Origin: Acidobacteriota bacterium
GTDB lineage: Bacteria > Acidobacteriota > Thermoanaerobaculia > Multivoradales > JBCCEF01
NCBI GenBank assembly: GCA_039030395.1
Contig: JBCCEF010000001.1
Location: 242,258-306,257, forward strand
DNA: 64,000 nt
Direction: 5' to 3'
This document shows, one piece after another, positions 44,482-53,264 of this stretch. Each line of letters begins with the position of its first letter. The stretch's first letter is position 1. The notes beneath the pieces are model-generated. The model saw only the letters and a program-made list of their open reading frames with translations, was not told the DNA's origin and ran no database searches. The translations under genes were made by a program, and so were the position numbers.

Positions 44482-45324
44482 GTGAGAATTCAAAACACCC
44501 TATTCGGACTGCTTATGACGATTGTAGGTGTGGGATTCGCGTCGAGCGCAGAAGCACGGGCGACCGACTGCGAATCGACCATAGAACGAGCCAAAGCCGA
44601 GGCAATGAAGGGTGACTACAGGTCAGACCTGAAGCTCCTCGACTCCGTTGTAGAACAGCTCAAGCCGTGGCTCGACACCGAGGACTGCGGCTACCTGGCG
44701 AACTACTGGTCGGGCTTTGCGCTCTGGCGGAAAGCCATCAATACGGCCAACCTAGACCGCGAGACAGGACATCTCGAACAAGTGTTGCGAAAGGCCATAG
44801 ACAACTTCGAAGCCTCGGTCGAGAAACGCCCTGACTTTGCTGACGGCCATGCAGCGATCGCTGGCACCACGGGATGGCTTCAAGGATTCGCACAGATCGA
44901 AACCAATGAGCGAACGACGCTGGCGATGAATGCCTGGAAGCACATCGGAATTGCATCACAGCTACAGCCAGAGAACCCGAGAGTCTTGTGGGTCAAGGCC
45001 GGGATGCTTCTTTCCGCGCCGCCACAGTACGGAGGAGATCGTACTCAGGCACTGAAGATCTTCGAGACGGTAGCGGATCGGTCCAAGAAACCGCTCAGTT
45101 CCCTAGGACCCGACTGGGGAGTACCTGAAGCGCTCATGTCGCTGTCGTGGGCTCATCTGAACGCTGATGCACCCAACACTGCCACGGCGGAGCAGTATGC
45201 CCTCCGCGCGCTCGAGCTTCAGCCCCACTGGTACTACGTCCGAGAGATCCTTCTGCCCCAGATCCGCGACAAAGCATCCTCACAGTCCGAGACCGAGTCC
45301 GGCAAGGCATCCAATCCAACATGA
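44482..45324 (+). CDS. Exported TPR-like protein
   Basis: The 280-residue product starts at GTG 44482, eight bases after GGAG, with a signal peptide (LFGLLMTIVGVGFASSAEA). The mature part is all-helical with degenerate TPR patterns, for example AIDNFEASVEKRPDFADGHA and QYALRALELQPHWYYVRE. Similar stand-alone proteins appear in Bacteroidetes and Acidobacteriota genomes as periplasmic scaffolds, but no function is known. Its stop codon overlaps the ATG of a broken VOC gene as ATGA, so the two were once an operon. Confidence 0.75.
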   Translation: MRIQNTLFGLLMTIVGVGFASSAEARATDCESTIERAKAEAMKGDYRSDLKLLDSVVEQLKPWLDTEDCGYLANYWSGFALWRKAINTANLDRETGHLEQVLRKAIDNFEASVEKRPDFADGHAAIAGTTGWLQGFAQIETNERTTLAMNAWKHIGIASQLQPENPRVLWVKAGMLLSAPPQYGGDRTQALKIFETVADRSKKPLSSLGPDWGVPEALMSLSWAHLNADAPNTATAEQYALRALELQPHWYYVREILLPQIRDKASSQSETESGKASNPT

Positions 45325-45485
45325 AGCTTGGCTACTGAATCGTTTCGTGAGCGAGATGAAGCCCTCGGTTGGGTTCTTTCGCGACCTACCGGGCCTCTCG
45401 CTCCGATTCGAGACCTCGCATTGGACGGAATTCGATACGGTCGGCTCCACCCTCGCACTCCATCTGGCCGATGCAAGAGACGACT
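45321..45485 (+). pseudogene. Truncated and frameshifted VOC (glyoxalase/bleomycin-resistance) family gene
   Basis: ATGAAGCTTGGCTAC (MKLGY) is a typical VOC-family start and overlaps the previous stop as ATGA, but the frame meets TGA at the next codon. One base out of frame, the sequence reads NRFVSEMKPSVGFFRDLPGL, then SLRFETSHWTEFDTVGSTLA and LHLADA. This is the classic first half-domain (usually S-V-x-F-Y-R-D-x-L-G-L ... W-x-E-F-x-T-G-G-x-x-L-A-L-H). After about 45485 similarity stops; the rest of the domain is not found before the next gene at 45700. So this is a gene remnant with a one-base loss near 45335 and a deleted 3' part. The remaining 215 bp to 45700 hold nothing I recognise. Confidence 0.75.
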
Positions 45486-45699
45486 CCGCTCCAAGGCGCC
45501 TTCAGCAAGACCCACCGGGCACCAGCCGACCACAGCAGGGAGCAGACACGCCACCGATGCGACAAAAAGAGCCGGGACGCTGGGGGAAGCGCCCCGGCCG
45601 AGGGAGTCTCGATGAGGAGACGAGACGCACTGTGGGTGCCTGCGCACCCCACAGGGGTTGGGGACGCCTCGGAGTCTCGACGACTCGGCGCCCGGTGAC

Positions 45700-46176
45700 T
45701 CAGTCGTAAGGACAGCTACGGTCGTGCCGGTGACCGCGCCGGTGATAGCGCCGCCGCTCGGAGCGGTCATAGCGGTCGTCGTAGCGGTCGTAGCCGTAGC
45801 GGTCTGAACGGTAGTAGCGGTCATAGCCGCGAGCGTAGCGCCCGTCGTAGTAGGGCGCATGGCGAGCGAAGATCGTGTGCAGCGTCAGCCGATGGCGATC
45901 GAGATGGTGCGAGATCACCGGGCAAGCCTCGTGGTGGTAATGGGTTCGGCCGCTGCGGTAGCAGCGGTCACTGCACTTGTAGCCGCGGTAGGCTACGCGA
46001 TCGTGAGTGCGGTAGTAGTAGGTCGGTGCATAGCCGGTGTCTCGGAAGCCGAGGGAAAAGTGGAAGCCACCGATCTTGAAGCCGCCGCCGAACAGCCAAC
46101 CGTGTCCGGCTTCAGCAACTCCCGGGGTGACCAGGATCAAACTTCCGAGGGCGAGGATGATGAGTGCTTTTCGCAT
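45700..46176 (-). CDS. Small exported Tyr/Arg/His-rich protein
   Basis: The 158-residue product has an almost perfect Shine-Dalgarno (AAGGAGGT, eight bases from ATG) and a signal peptide (ALIILALGSLILVTPGVAEA). The mature part starts GHGWLFGGGFKIGGFHFSLG, has four Cys (KCSDRCYRSG, EACPV, SCPYD) and ends in a long repetitive tail of Tyr, Arg, Asp and His (YDRYYRSDRYGYDRYDDRYD). The tail is basic and aromatic, so it could bind polysaccharide, nucleic acid or metal at the cell surface. Family unknown. The strong ribosome-binding site suggests high expression. Confidence 0.65.
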   Translation of the reverse strand: MRKALIILALGSLILVTPGVAEAGHGWLFGGGFKIGGFHFSLGFRDTGYAPTYYYRTHDRVAYRGYKCSDRCYRSGRTHYHHEACPVISHHLDRHRLTLHTIFARHAPYYDGRYARGYDRYYRSDRYGYDRYDDRYDRSERRRYHRRGHRHDRSCPYD

Positions 46177-46829
46177 GGTGTCTTACCTCCTTGCGGCACT
46201 CATAGACCACGAACCGTGCCAACCCTTGGATCGCTAGACAAAACAGTCTCTTTTGGCTTCAAGTAGGTAACAGGAGCCGTCTCGGCGTCCTCATCGAAGG
46301 ACAGTCGTGATCTCGACGAAGGGTACCGGCTGAGGGCATCACCCCTGCAAGGCCAGGCAAGCCTGCATTTCTCACCCGCAACGGTAGCGAGCAGCCGTAG
46401 GTCGCTGCAGATGAAAGGCATCCGCCGGTTCTGCGACGCAGGCGTACCTGCAGTACGTCGAGGAGCAGGTTCCGTGGATAGCGCAGCAGCTTCTGCGGCA
46501 TCCGGCCTCGCAGTAGGTTGCGGGTGAGGACTGCAGGCCAAAAAGTGGGGGTGGGCCCGCCGCCGTGCGGTCCCCACCCCCGAAGCAAGGTTGACGGACG
46601 GCGCCGGCCCTCGAAGGAATCGTCCTCGGAAGAGATTCGTCCGCCCGCATTTCGAAAAGCGAAAAACGCTGAAGGATTGAATCATCAAATCCTCTTTTCG
46701 TCCGTCTCGGGCCGAATTTAGGGTGCCGTTATTCGAATTGGATTGAAATCTCGCTTTACCCTTTGGAAGTCTATTTCTATGGCACTCGAAGCAAGGACGC
46801 CCGCCACCGCGGGCCTAAGGAGGTCTAGG
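46177..46829. other. Divergent intergenic region holding a copy of the 158-nt repeat
   Basis: About 650 bp between divergent genes. It contains copy A of the structured repeat at 46371-46528. Outside it, 46177-46370 and 46529-46829 show no gene I can support. The last part is AT-richer than its surroundings, as expected for the promoter of the gene at 46830. Confidence 0.55.
46371..46528. repeat. Structured intergenic repeat, copy A (158 nt)
   Basis: This stretch aligns without gaps to 56088-56245; I count 133 identical positions of 158 (84%). Its ends are a perfect 12-bp inverted repeat (CTCACCCGCAAC and GTTGCGGGTGAG). An internal hairpin GCAGG-CGTA-CCTGC (46438-46451) and a 5-bp stem AGCGA/TCGCT are also present. 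The most conserved core is the block around 46451-46470 (CAGTACGTCGAGGAGCAGGT, identical in both). The pattern fits a structured RNA or a short non-autonomous mobile repeat; the coding strand, if any, is unknown. Confidence 0.75.
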
Positions 46830-48203
46830 ATGTTCAACCACGCCGCTCACCCGCAGGAACCGTTGTCTCCCGTATCCCTTCGCCAAGCTCTGACCGTCGT
46901 GCTGGCGGCGGCCCTGATCGCCACTCCCGTGCCGGCGGCCGCCGTCGGAGGAGCCCTCCAAACGATCAGCGGCGGCGGCAAGGAGATCGGATTCTTACCC
47001 TTCTTCACGATGAATCCGCGACTCGAGCTGGATCTCGCACTGATCGCCACCGCCTGCGCCGAAGATCCACCGGCGCACCTCAACTGCGACCCGCTGCCCG
47101 GCGGTGTGGACCAGATTGTGACCGGCGTCGGTCTGCGCAACTCCGGCGAAGGCACCATCGCACTGCGCGGCCTGCCGTCCGGCTCCGTCGCGGTACAGGC
47201 CTTCTTGTACTGGGGTCGCATCACCGAAGCGCCGGATCGTACCGACCACCTGAAGATCCGCTTTGCCGGACGTCTTCTCACCGGTGAGCTGATCGACGTG
47301 ACGGACAATCCCTGCTGGACTGAGTTCGGAGTGTTCGCCGCCTACCGCGCCAACGTGCCCCTCGACCTCCTGCAGCCGCGCCTCAACAACGACTATGCGG
47401 TCGAGCTCTTCGGCGCCGCCACCACCGACGGGTCGAATCCCTTCGACGACCCGATCAACGGCGGGGATCCTCCGCTGCCCCTCGATGACGGGGCCAGCCT
47501 GATGCTCGTCTACTCTGAGCCGAGCATACCGGCGACCTCTCGGGTGTGGATCCACGAAGGACCCTTCGAGATGACCATCGGCGCCGAGATCGATCATGCC
47601 TTGGTGGAACCGATTCCGAACGAAACCACCGCCCTGCGCATCTCCCGCGTCGGCGGCGACGGTCAAACTCAGATCGACGGCCTGACGGTCCTTCCCTACA
47701 CCACCTCCATCGGCCGGGCGGACGAGGACTTCCTCGCCTTCCGGGGTCCGTACACGGATCTCGATCGCACCTCGGACTTTTCGGGCTTCGACGCGGCGCC
47801 CCACAACCAGCTGTGGGACTCATCGACCAGCGAGCTGGTTCTGGCCGACACGAGCATTCTGACCGGGGACACCTCCTACCGATTGATGTACTTCGCCACC
47901 GACACCCCGGGACCGTGCTGCTGCCCGGAACCGCAGAGCGCCCTCGCTCCACAGCCGTTGGTCAACGGCATCAAGTTCCAACCCACGGATCAGGAGCCCC
48001 AGGAGCCCGGCGGCGGCAGCGGCGGCGAGTGCGAGGAGCCGGAAGGCGCCGGCCCCCAGCATATTCCCAACCAGCCGCGGACCCTGCCGGCCTTCGCCAG
48101 CGACGGCCCCGGCAACGTCACCCCTTTGCCGGCGCCGGGAGCTGGCGAAACGGTCTACCTGGACTGTGTGGTGACGGTGGCTCACGCCCTGACGGCGCGC
48201 TAG
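46830..48203 (+). CDS. Exported protein of unknown function, 457 residues
   Basis: ATG at 46830 follows AAGGAGGT at seven bases, overruling a longer frame from 46743. A signal peptide (ALTVVLAAALIATPVPAAA) leads into a beta-rich mature region with several Cys pairs (LIATACAEDPPAHLNCD, TDNPCWTEF). It resembles secreted DUF3344-like or choice-of-anchor proteins by overall composition: VAVQAFLYWGRITEAPDRTD, then SLMLVYSEPSIPATSRVWIH. A Pro/Glu/Gly linker (TDQEPQEPGGGSGGECEE) precedes the C-terminal part. No sorting motif. Its stop overlaps the stop of the convergent kinase gene by four bases (CTAG). Confidence 0.7.
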   Translation: MFNHAAHPQEPLSPVSLRQALTVVLAAALIATPVPAAAVGGALQTISGGGKEIGFLPFFTMNPRLELDLALIATACAEDPPAHLNCDPLPGGVDQIVTGVGLRNSGEGTIALRGLPSGSVAVQAFLYWGRITEAPDRTDHLKIRFAGRLLTGELIDVTDNPCWTEFGVFAAYRANVPLDLLQPRLNNDYAVELFGAATTDGSNPFDDPINGGDPPLPLDDGASLMLVYSEPSIPATSRVWIHEGPFEMTIGAEIDHALVEPIPNETTALRISRVGGDGQTQIDGLTVLPYTTSIGRADEDFLAFRGPYTDLDRTSDFSGFDAAPHNQLWDSSTSELVLADTSILTGDTSYRLMYFATDTPGPCCCPEPQSALAPQPLVNGIKFQPTDQEPQEPGGGSGGECEEPEGAGPQHIPNQPRTLPAFASDGPGNVTPLPAPGAGETVYLDCVVTVAHALTAR

Positions 48204-51200
48204 GACCGGGAAACGATTTCCGGGGAAGCTGCGAAGACCTGGGCGGCGGCGGAGCGGCCGGTGGCGCGGTAGAGTTCCGCCAGCCGCCGCCGGGCCTTGC
48301 GGGTGTTGACGTTGCCGGCGCCGCGCTCGCGCTTGAGCTCTTCATAGCTGGAACGCAGCAGCGGCTCCGCCTCGTCGTAGCGGCCGGCCATCGATAGGCA
48401 GCTCCCCAGCACGCTGGCCGTCTCGGCCACCCGCCAGTGCCCCGACGGCAGTTTCGCCTGGCGCACCGCCAGCGCCTCCCGCAACAGGCCTTCGGCCTCG
48501 TCGAGGCGGCCGGCGTCGGTCAGGATCTCGCCGAGGTAGGTGAGGGTCTTGGCCAGTTCCGGATGCTCGTCGCCCAGGCTCTCGCGCTGTAGGTCGGCCG
48601 CCCGCCGCAAGGCGGTCATCGCCGCCTCGGACGCACCTTCGGCCCCGAGCCGCTGCCCGAGACCGGCGAGGGCGACGAGAGTCTTGGGGTGCTCTTCGCC
48701 AAAGATCTTCTCGTACAGGGCCAGGGAACGCCGCTGCGTCGCCACCGCCTCGCGGTGGCGCCCCTGGACAAAGCGCAGCAGGGACAGATTCGAATAGCTG
48801 CGGGCCACGTCTTCGTGTTCCTCGCCGAAGATCTCCAGGCGCTGTTCGAGAGCGCGCTGGTAGAGCGGCTCAGCGCCCTCGTAGTCGCCCACCGTCAGCA
48901 AGGCGTTCGCCAGGTTATCGCGGGTCAGGGCGACCTCCTTGTGCTCCTCCCCAAGAACGTCGATGCGGATCGCCAGGGCCTCGCGCAGCAGCTCGATCAC
49001 CTCGCCGTAGGTCTCCGCCCCCAGCTTGAGGAGGGCTACGGCGAGATTGTTCGCCATCGCCGCCACGTCCGGATGCTGCGGTCCCAACAGGTTGCGCGAG
49101 GTGTCGAGGGCCTCCCGGAAGCGCTCCGCCGCCCGGCGGTACTCCCCCTGGAAGAACAGCACCACGGCGAGATTGTTGACCGTCTCCAGGGTGCTCGGGT
49201 GGTCGTCGCCGAGCACTTGCCGGCGCATTTCCAGCGCCTGCCCGTAGTGCCCAGCGGCGCTTTCGTAGTCCGCCAGCACTTCTTCGATGAGGGCCAGGTT
49301 GTGGAAGTCCTGGGCCACCACCGGATGGGGTCCCGAGAACACCCGACGGTCGATCTCCAGGGCGCGCTCGATGAGCGGCCGCGCCGCCTCCGGATCGCCC
49401 TGCTCTTCGAGCAACAGGGCGAGATTCGACAGCGTCTCGGCGACCTCCTGGCGGTCGTCACCGTAGGCGTCGCGGTAGATCTTCAGGGAGCGCTCGAGGT
49501 GGACGCGCGCTTCGTCGTAGCCGCCGCTGCCGCGCAACGCTTCGGCCAGATCGTTCAAGGCGCCGGCAACGTGGGGGTCGTCTTCACCGTAGGACCGCTC
49601 ATAGGCCGCCAGGGAGCGCCGAAAGAGGTCCAGAGCGTCGTCGTAGGAGCCCTGTGCCCAGCGCACCGCCGCCATGTGATTGAGGCTCTCGGCGACATCC
49701 GGGTGATCCGGCGGCAGCTCTGCCGAGCGCACGCCGAGCGCTTCCGCCACCAGCGGGCCGGCCTGCTCGTAGAGGCCGAGCTTGTAGTAGACAAAGCCCA
49801 CCGAGTCGAGCAGGGCGGCGCGAATCTCCGGCTGTTCGCCGAGCTCCCGACGCAGCTTGCGGGCACCGCGGTCCAGCAGCTCGCGGGCGGTGATGGTCTC
49901 GCCGAGGGAGGTCTCGGGATTTGAAATCTCGAACATCTCGGCCATGAAGCCGGCCACCCGCAAGGCCTTGTCGCGCTCCTGCCGGGCGCGCTGGGAGGAT
50001 TGGAAGAGGGCGATGCCGGAGACCACGATCACCAGCAGGAAGGCCGCCGCCACGGTCACCCCCAGCCGATGCCGCCGCACGAACTTGCTGGCCCGGTAGG
50101 CGAGGGTCGCCTCTCGCGCCAGCACCGGCTGCCCTTCCAGGTGATTGCGCAGATCCCGCGCCAGCAGCTCGACGGAGCTGTAGCGGCGGGAGCGATCCTT
50201 GGCCAGGGCTTTGAGAGAGACATTGTCGAGGTCGCCGGCCAGGCGGCGGGTCAAGGCCTCCGGCCGGCCGCCGCGGCGGCGGGCGATCTCCTCCGCCGCC
50301 AGGGGCTCGGCACCGTCGACCGGTTTGGGCCGGCGGATCACCTGGCTGGGTAGCGGTGGCTCGTCCTCCAGAATGCGCCGCTCGACCTCCCGGCGCGGCA
50401 CGTGCAGCCCCTGGATCGGTCGGCGGCCGGTGAGCAAAAGGTACAGCACGACCCCCAGGGAATACACGTCGCTGGAGGTGGAGATCAGGTCACCGCGCAC
50501 CTGCTCCGGACTGGCGTAGGCGAGGGTGAGGGGTTTTTCGAGTTCCGTCAGGTCGACCTGCGTGGCGGTGGCCTCCGGCGCCAGCAGCTTGGCGATGCCG
50601 AAGTCCAACAGCTTGACCGTGCCGTCGCCGGTCACCAGGATGTTCGAGGGCTTGAGGTCGCGGTGCACCACCAGATTCTGATGGGCGTGGTAGACCGCCG
50701 AGCAGACGGTGGTGAAGAGCTCGAGGCGCTCGGTGATGGACAGCCCGTGGTCGTCGCAGTAGCGGTGGATGGGCTCGCCTTCGATGTACTCCATGACGAA
50801 GTAGGGCAGCCCATCGTCGGTGGTGCCACCGTCGAACAGGCGAGCGATGTTGGGGTGGTCGAGGTTCGCCAGGATCTGCCGCTCGCGACGAAAGCGTTCC
50901 AGAATGCCCGGGCTTCCCATGCCCGGACGCACCACCTTGATGGCGACCTTTTGGTCGTACTCGTGATCGTCGCGCAAGGCGAGAAAGACCTCCCCCATGC
51001 CCCCTTCGCCGAGCTTCTCGACGATCCGGTAGGGGCCGATGCGGCGCCCCTCCTCGCGCTCCTTCTGTTGGTCGTTGAACAGGCGAATGCCCTCGACGAC
51101 GGCCGACTCGATGGCCGCCGAGGTGGAACGATCCGCGTCGAGCAGGCGCTCGATTTCGATGCGCAGTTCGGCATCGTCCGCACAGCGTTCGTCGAGGAAG

Positions 51201-51277
51201 GGCGCCACGGCATGGGCTTCGAGGTCCACCGCCTCGGCAAAGAGGGTCTCGATCCGCTGCCAGCGCTCCGGATCCAT
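48200..51277 (-). CDS. Transmembrane serine/threonine protein kinase with TPR sensor region
   Basis: The 1025-residue Pkn-type kinase starts with a helical segment common to Acidobacteriota kinases (MDPERWQRIETLFAEAVD). The kinase domain at about 80-360 has LGEGGMGEVFLALR (P-loop), VAIKVVRPG (Lys), VVHRDLKPSNIL (catalytic loop) and LLDFGIAK (DFG), so it should be active. One membrane helix follows near residue 400 (LGVTVAAAFLLVIVVSGIAL). The rest is about 12 TPR/kinesin-light-chain-like repeats of 42 residues (NLAVVLFFQGEYRRAAERFR, NLALIEEVLADYESAAGHYG), probably outside the cytoplasm or a protein-binding platform. It lies four bases after the sigma factor gene; the kinase probably modulates that sigma factor. 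Confidence 0.95.
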   Translation of the reverse strand: MDPERWQRIETLFAEAVDLEAHAVAPFLDERCADDAELRIEIERLLDADRSTSAAIESAVVEGIRLFNDQQKEREEGRRIGPYRIVEKLGEGGMGEVFLALRDDHEYDQKVAIKVVRPGMGSPGILERFRRERQILANLDHPNIARLFDGGTTDDGLPYFVMEYIEGEPIHRYCDDHGLSITERLELFTTVCSAVYHAHQNLVVHRDLKPSNILVTGDGTVKLLDFGIAKLLAPEATATQVDLTELEKPLTLAYASPEQVRGDLISTSSDVYSLGVVLYLLLTGRRPIQGLHVPRREVERRILEDEPPLPSQVIRRPKPVDGAEPLAAEEIARRRGGRPEALTRRLAGDLDNVSLKALAKDRSRRYSSVELLARDLRNHLEGQPVLAREATLAYRASKFVRRHRLGVTVAAAFLLVIVVSGIALFQSSQRARQERDKALRVAGFMAEMFEISNPETSLGETITARELLDRGARKLRRELGEQPEIRAALLDSVGFVYYKLGLYEQAGPLVAEALGVRSAELPPDHPDVAESLNHMAAVRWAQGSYDDALDLFRRSLAAYERSYGEDDPHVAGALNDLAEALRGSGGYDEARVHLERSLKIYRDAYGDDRQEVAETLSNLALLLEEQGDPEAARPLIERALEIDRRVFSGPHPVVAQDFHNLALIEEVLADYESAAGHYGQALEMRRQVLGDDHPSTLETVNNLAVVLFFQGEYRRAAERFREALDTSRNLLGPQHPDVAAMANNLAVALLKLGAETYGEVIELLREALAIRIDVLGEEHKEVALTRDNLANALLTVGDYEGAEPLYQRALEQRLEIFGEEHEDVARSYSNLSLLRFVQGRHREAVATQRRSLALYEKIFGEEHPKTLVALAGLGQRLGAEGASEAAMTALRRAADLQRESLGDEHPELAKTLTYLGEILTDAGRLDEAEGLLREALAVRQAKLPSGHWRVAETASVLGSCLSMAGRYDEAEPLLRSSYEELKRERGAGNVNTRKARRRLAELYRATGRSAAAQVFAASPEIVSRS

Positions 51278-51281
51278 CGGG

Positions 51282-51878
51282 CTAGGGCTGGGTTTCATCG
51301 AGCAGGGCCGGCCTGGCCTTCATCGCCTGCAGCAGCCAGGCGCGCGCTAGACGGGTGTCGGCGATCACCGTCGCCGTGGAGACGCCGAGAAACTCAGCCG
51401 ACTCTTCGATGGTCATGCCGCCGAAGAAGCGCAGCTCGATGATGCGGGCCTTGCGCACGTCGATCTTCGCCAGATTCTCGAGCGCCTCGTCGAGCGCCAC
51501 CAGATCGGCCCCTTCGTCGCCGGACACCTCGCCGGCGTCCTGCAAAGAGATCTTAGGCACCCCGCCACCGCGCTTGGCGGTGCGGTGGCCGCGGGCGTGA
51601 TCCACCAGGATACGGCGCATGAGCTGCGCCGCCACGGCGTAGAAATGAATGCGGTCGCGCCAGCGGGGATGGGTCTTGCCGGCCAGCTTCAGATACGCCT
51701 CGTGGACCAGTTCGGTGGGATCGAAGCTGTGGTCCGCGCGCTCCCGCTGCATATAGCGGCCGGCCAGCCGCCGCAACTCACCGTAGACAAGCGGCATCAG
51801 GCGATCGAGGGCTTGGGGATCTCCCTCACGCCATTCCACCAGCAGACTGGTGACTTCTTCGTTCGGCGATTGCGGCAT
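51282..51878 (-). CDS. ECF RNA polymerase sigma factor, Sig-70 X6 (TIGR02999) type
   Basis: The 198-residue sigma factor has region 2 (LDRLMPLVYGELRRLAGRYM and DPTELVHEAYLKL, the pattern of the X6 group) and region 4 (IIELRFFGGMTIEESAEFLG, then VSTATVIADTRLARAWL). The X6 group is typical of Acidobacteriota and Planctomycetota and is usually next to a Pkn2-type kinase, as here. No anti-sigma gene is visible, so phosphorylation by the kinase may replace anti-sigma control. Start ATG at 51878. Confidence 0.95.
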   Translation of the reverse strand: MPQSPNEEVTSLLVEWREGDPQALDRLMPLVYGELRRLAGRYMQRERADHSFDPTELVHEAYLKLAGKTHPRWRDRIHFYAVAAQLMRRILVDHARGHRTAKRGGGVPKISLQDAGEVSGDEGADLVALDEALENLAKIDVRKARIIELRFFGGMTIEESAEFLGVSTATVIADTRLARAWLLQAMKARPALLDETQP

Positions 51879-51918
51879 GTCGTTCCACCATCCTAGCAGG
51901 GGCTCACCGCTCTTCGCC

Positions 51919-53121
51919 TCAGCCGCCGGCAGGCTCCGTGACGATGTCGATCTCGCCCTCCAGGGTGCGATGCACCGGGCAGCGGTCGGCGATTTCCAGC
52001 AAGCGTCGCCGCTGCTCGTCGCTCAGGTCGCCCTCGACCGCGATGCGCCGGCTGAGGCGGTCGATCTTGCCCTTCTCGGTCATACAGTGCTCACAGTCCT
52101 CGGCGTGGACCTTGGAGTGTTCGAGATGCACCCGCACCCTTTCGAGGGGCCACTTCTTGCGGTTCGCATACATCCGCAAAGTCATCGAGGTGCAGGTGCC
52201 CAAGGCCGCCAGCAGCAGATCGTAGGGCGTCGGTCCGAGGTCGCTGCCGCCGACGGACAGCGGTTCGTCGGCGACGAAGCGGTGGGAGCCGGCCAACACT
52301 TCCTGCAGGAAGCCGCTGGCGCCGCCGCGCACTTCCACCTGGCCTTCGCTCGTTTCGGCCGTCACTGCGGGCAGGTAGCGATCCGCCCAGCAGGCGATGA
52401 GATCCGCCACCCAGCGGGCGTCGTCCTCGCTACGCAGCAGGTGGTCGGCGCCATCCAAGGAGATCAAACTTTTGGGCTGCGGCGCCGCGTCGAACAAGCT
52501 CTGGGCGTGCGCGATACCGACCACCCGATCCTCCGGCGCGTGGAGGACCAACAGTGCTTTGCCGAGGTTCGCCAGCGCATCGGCTAGGTGGTCGGCAGCG
52601 AGATCCTGGCGGAACTCCTTGCGGATGCGCAGGTCCTCCACTCCCAGCACCTCACCGGCGGCCGCACCGTCGCCCTCGACGATCGGCTGCAAGGTCTCGA
52701 GCAGATGGCGGGTTTCGCTCGGCGCGCCGAGGGTCACCACCGCTACCGCCTCCGGAAACTCGACGGCGGCGGCCAATACCGCCGCGCCGCCCAGGCTGTG
52801 GCCGATCAACAGGCTCGGCGCTGCCAGCGTTTCGCGCAGAAAGCGGCCGGCGGCCACCAGATCGTCCGCGGTGGAGGAAAAGTCGGTCTCATGGAAGTCG
52901 CCCTCGCTCTCCCCCAGACCGGTGAAGTCGAAGCGCAGGGTGGCGATCCCGCGAGCGGCGAGGCTGCGGCTGATCCAGCCCATCGCCTTCAAATCCTTCG
53001 AGCAGGTGAAGCAATGGGCGAAGAGGGCATAAGCCCGTGGCTTCCCCAGGGCCGGCTTGTCGAGGCGCGCCACCAGCTCCGCGCCGAGGGATCCAGGGAA
53101 TCGAAAACGCTCGCTCTTCAT
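51919..53121 (-). CDS. Bifunctional alpha/beta hydrolase / OsmC family protein
   Basis: The 400-residue fusion is of the type known from Acidobacteriota and Proteobacteria. Residues 1-255 are an alpha/beta hydrolase with [20 protein letters not shown] and nucleophile elbow [26 protein letters not shown] holds the probable Asp and DGADHLL the His. Residues 265-400 are an OsmC/Ohr-like domain ([20 protein letters not shown]), with CEHCMTEKG and a C-terminal Cys in [14 protein letters not shown]. The two redox Cys of OsmC, about 60 residues apart, may be those in TCTSM and DRCPV, giving peroxidase activity on organic hydroperoxides. The head could remove an ester from the substrate. ATG at 53121; 40 bp upstream of the sigma gene start. 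Confidence 0.9.
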   Translation of the reverse strand: MKSERFRFPGSLGAELVARLDKPALGKPRAYALFAHCFTCSKDLKAMGWISRSLAARGIATLRFDFTGLGESEGDFHETDFSSTADDLVAAGRFLRETLAAPSLLIGHSLGGAAVLAAAVEFPEAVAVVTLGAPSETRHLLETLQPIVEGDGAAAGEVLGVEDLRIRKEFRQDLAADHLADALANLGKALLVLHAPEDRVVGIAHAQSLFDAAPQPKSLISLDGADHLLRSEDDARWVADLIACWADRYLPAVTAETSEGQVEVRGGASGFLQEVLAGSHRFVADEPLSVGGSDLGPTPYDLLLAALGTCTSMTLRMYANRKKWPLERVRVHLEHSKVHAEDCEHCMTEKGKIDRLSRRIAVEGDLSDEQRRRLLEIADRCPVHRTLEGEIDIVTEPAGG

Positions 53122-53264
53122 GGCTCAATCCTCAGGCTTGGCGCTCTCCAACCTTGACCGACCGGACCGACCGGCTAGATTCATCGCACCGCGAGATCGG
53201 GAGGTATCATGCGGCAGCCTCCAACACGTCCCGCGCGTTGGAACCCGCATCGAAAGCTTAGCGC

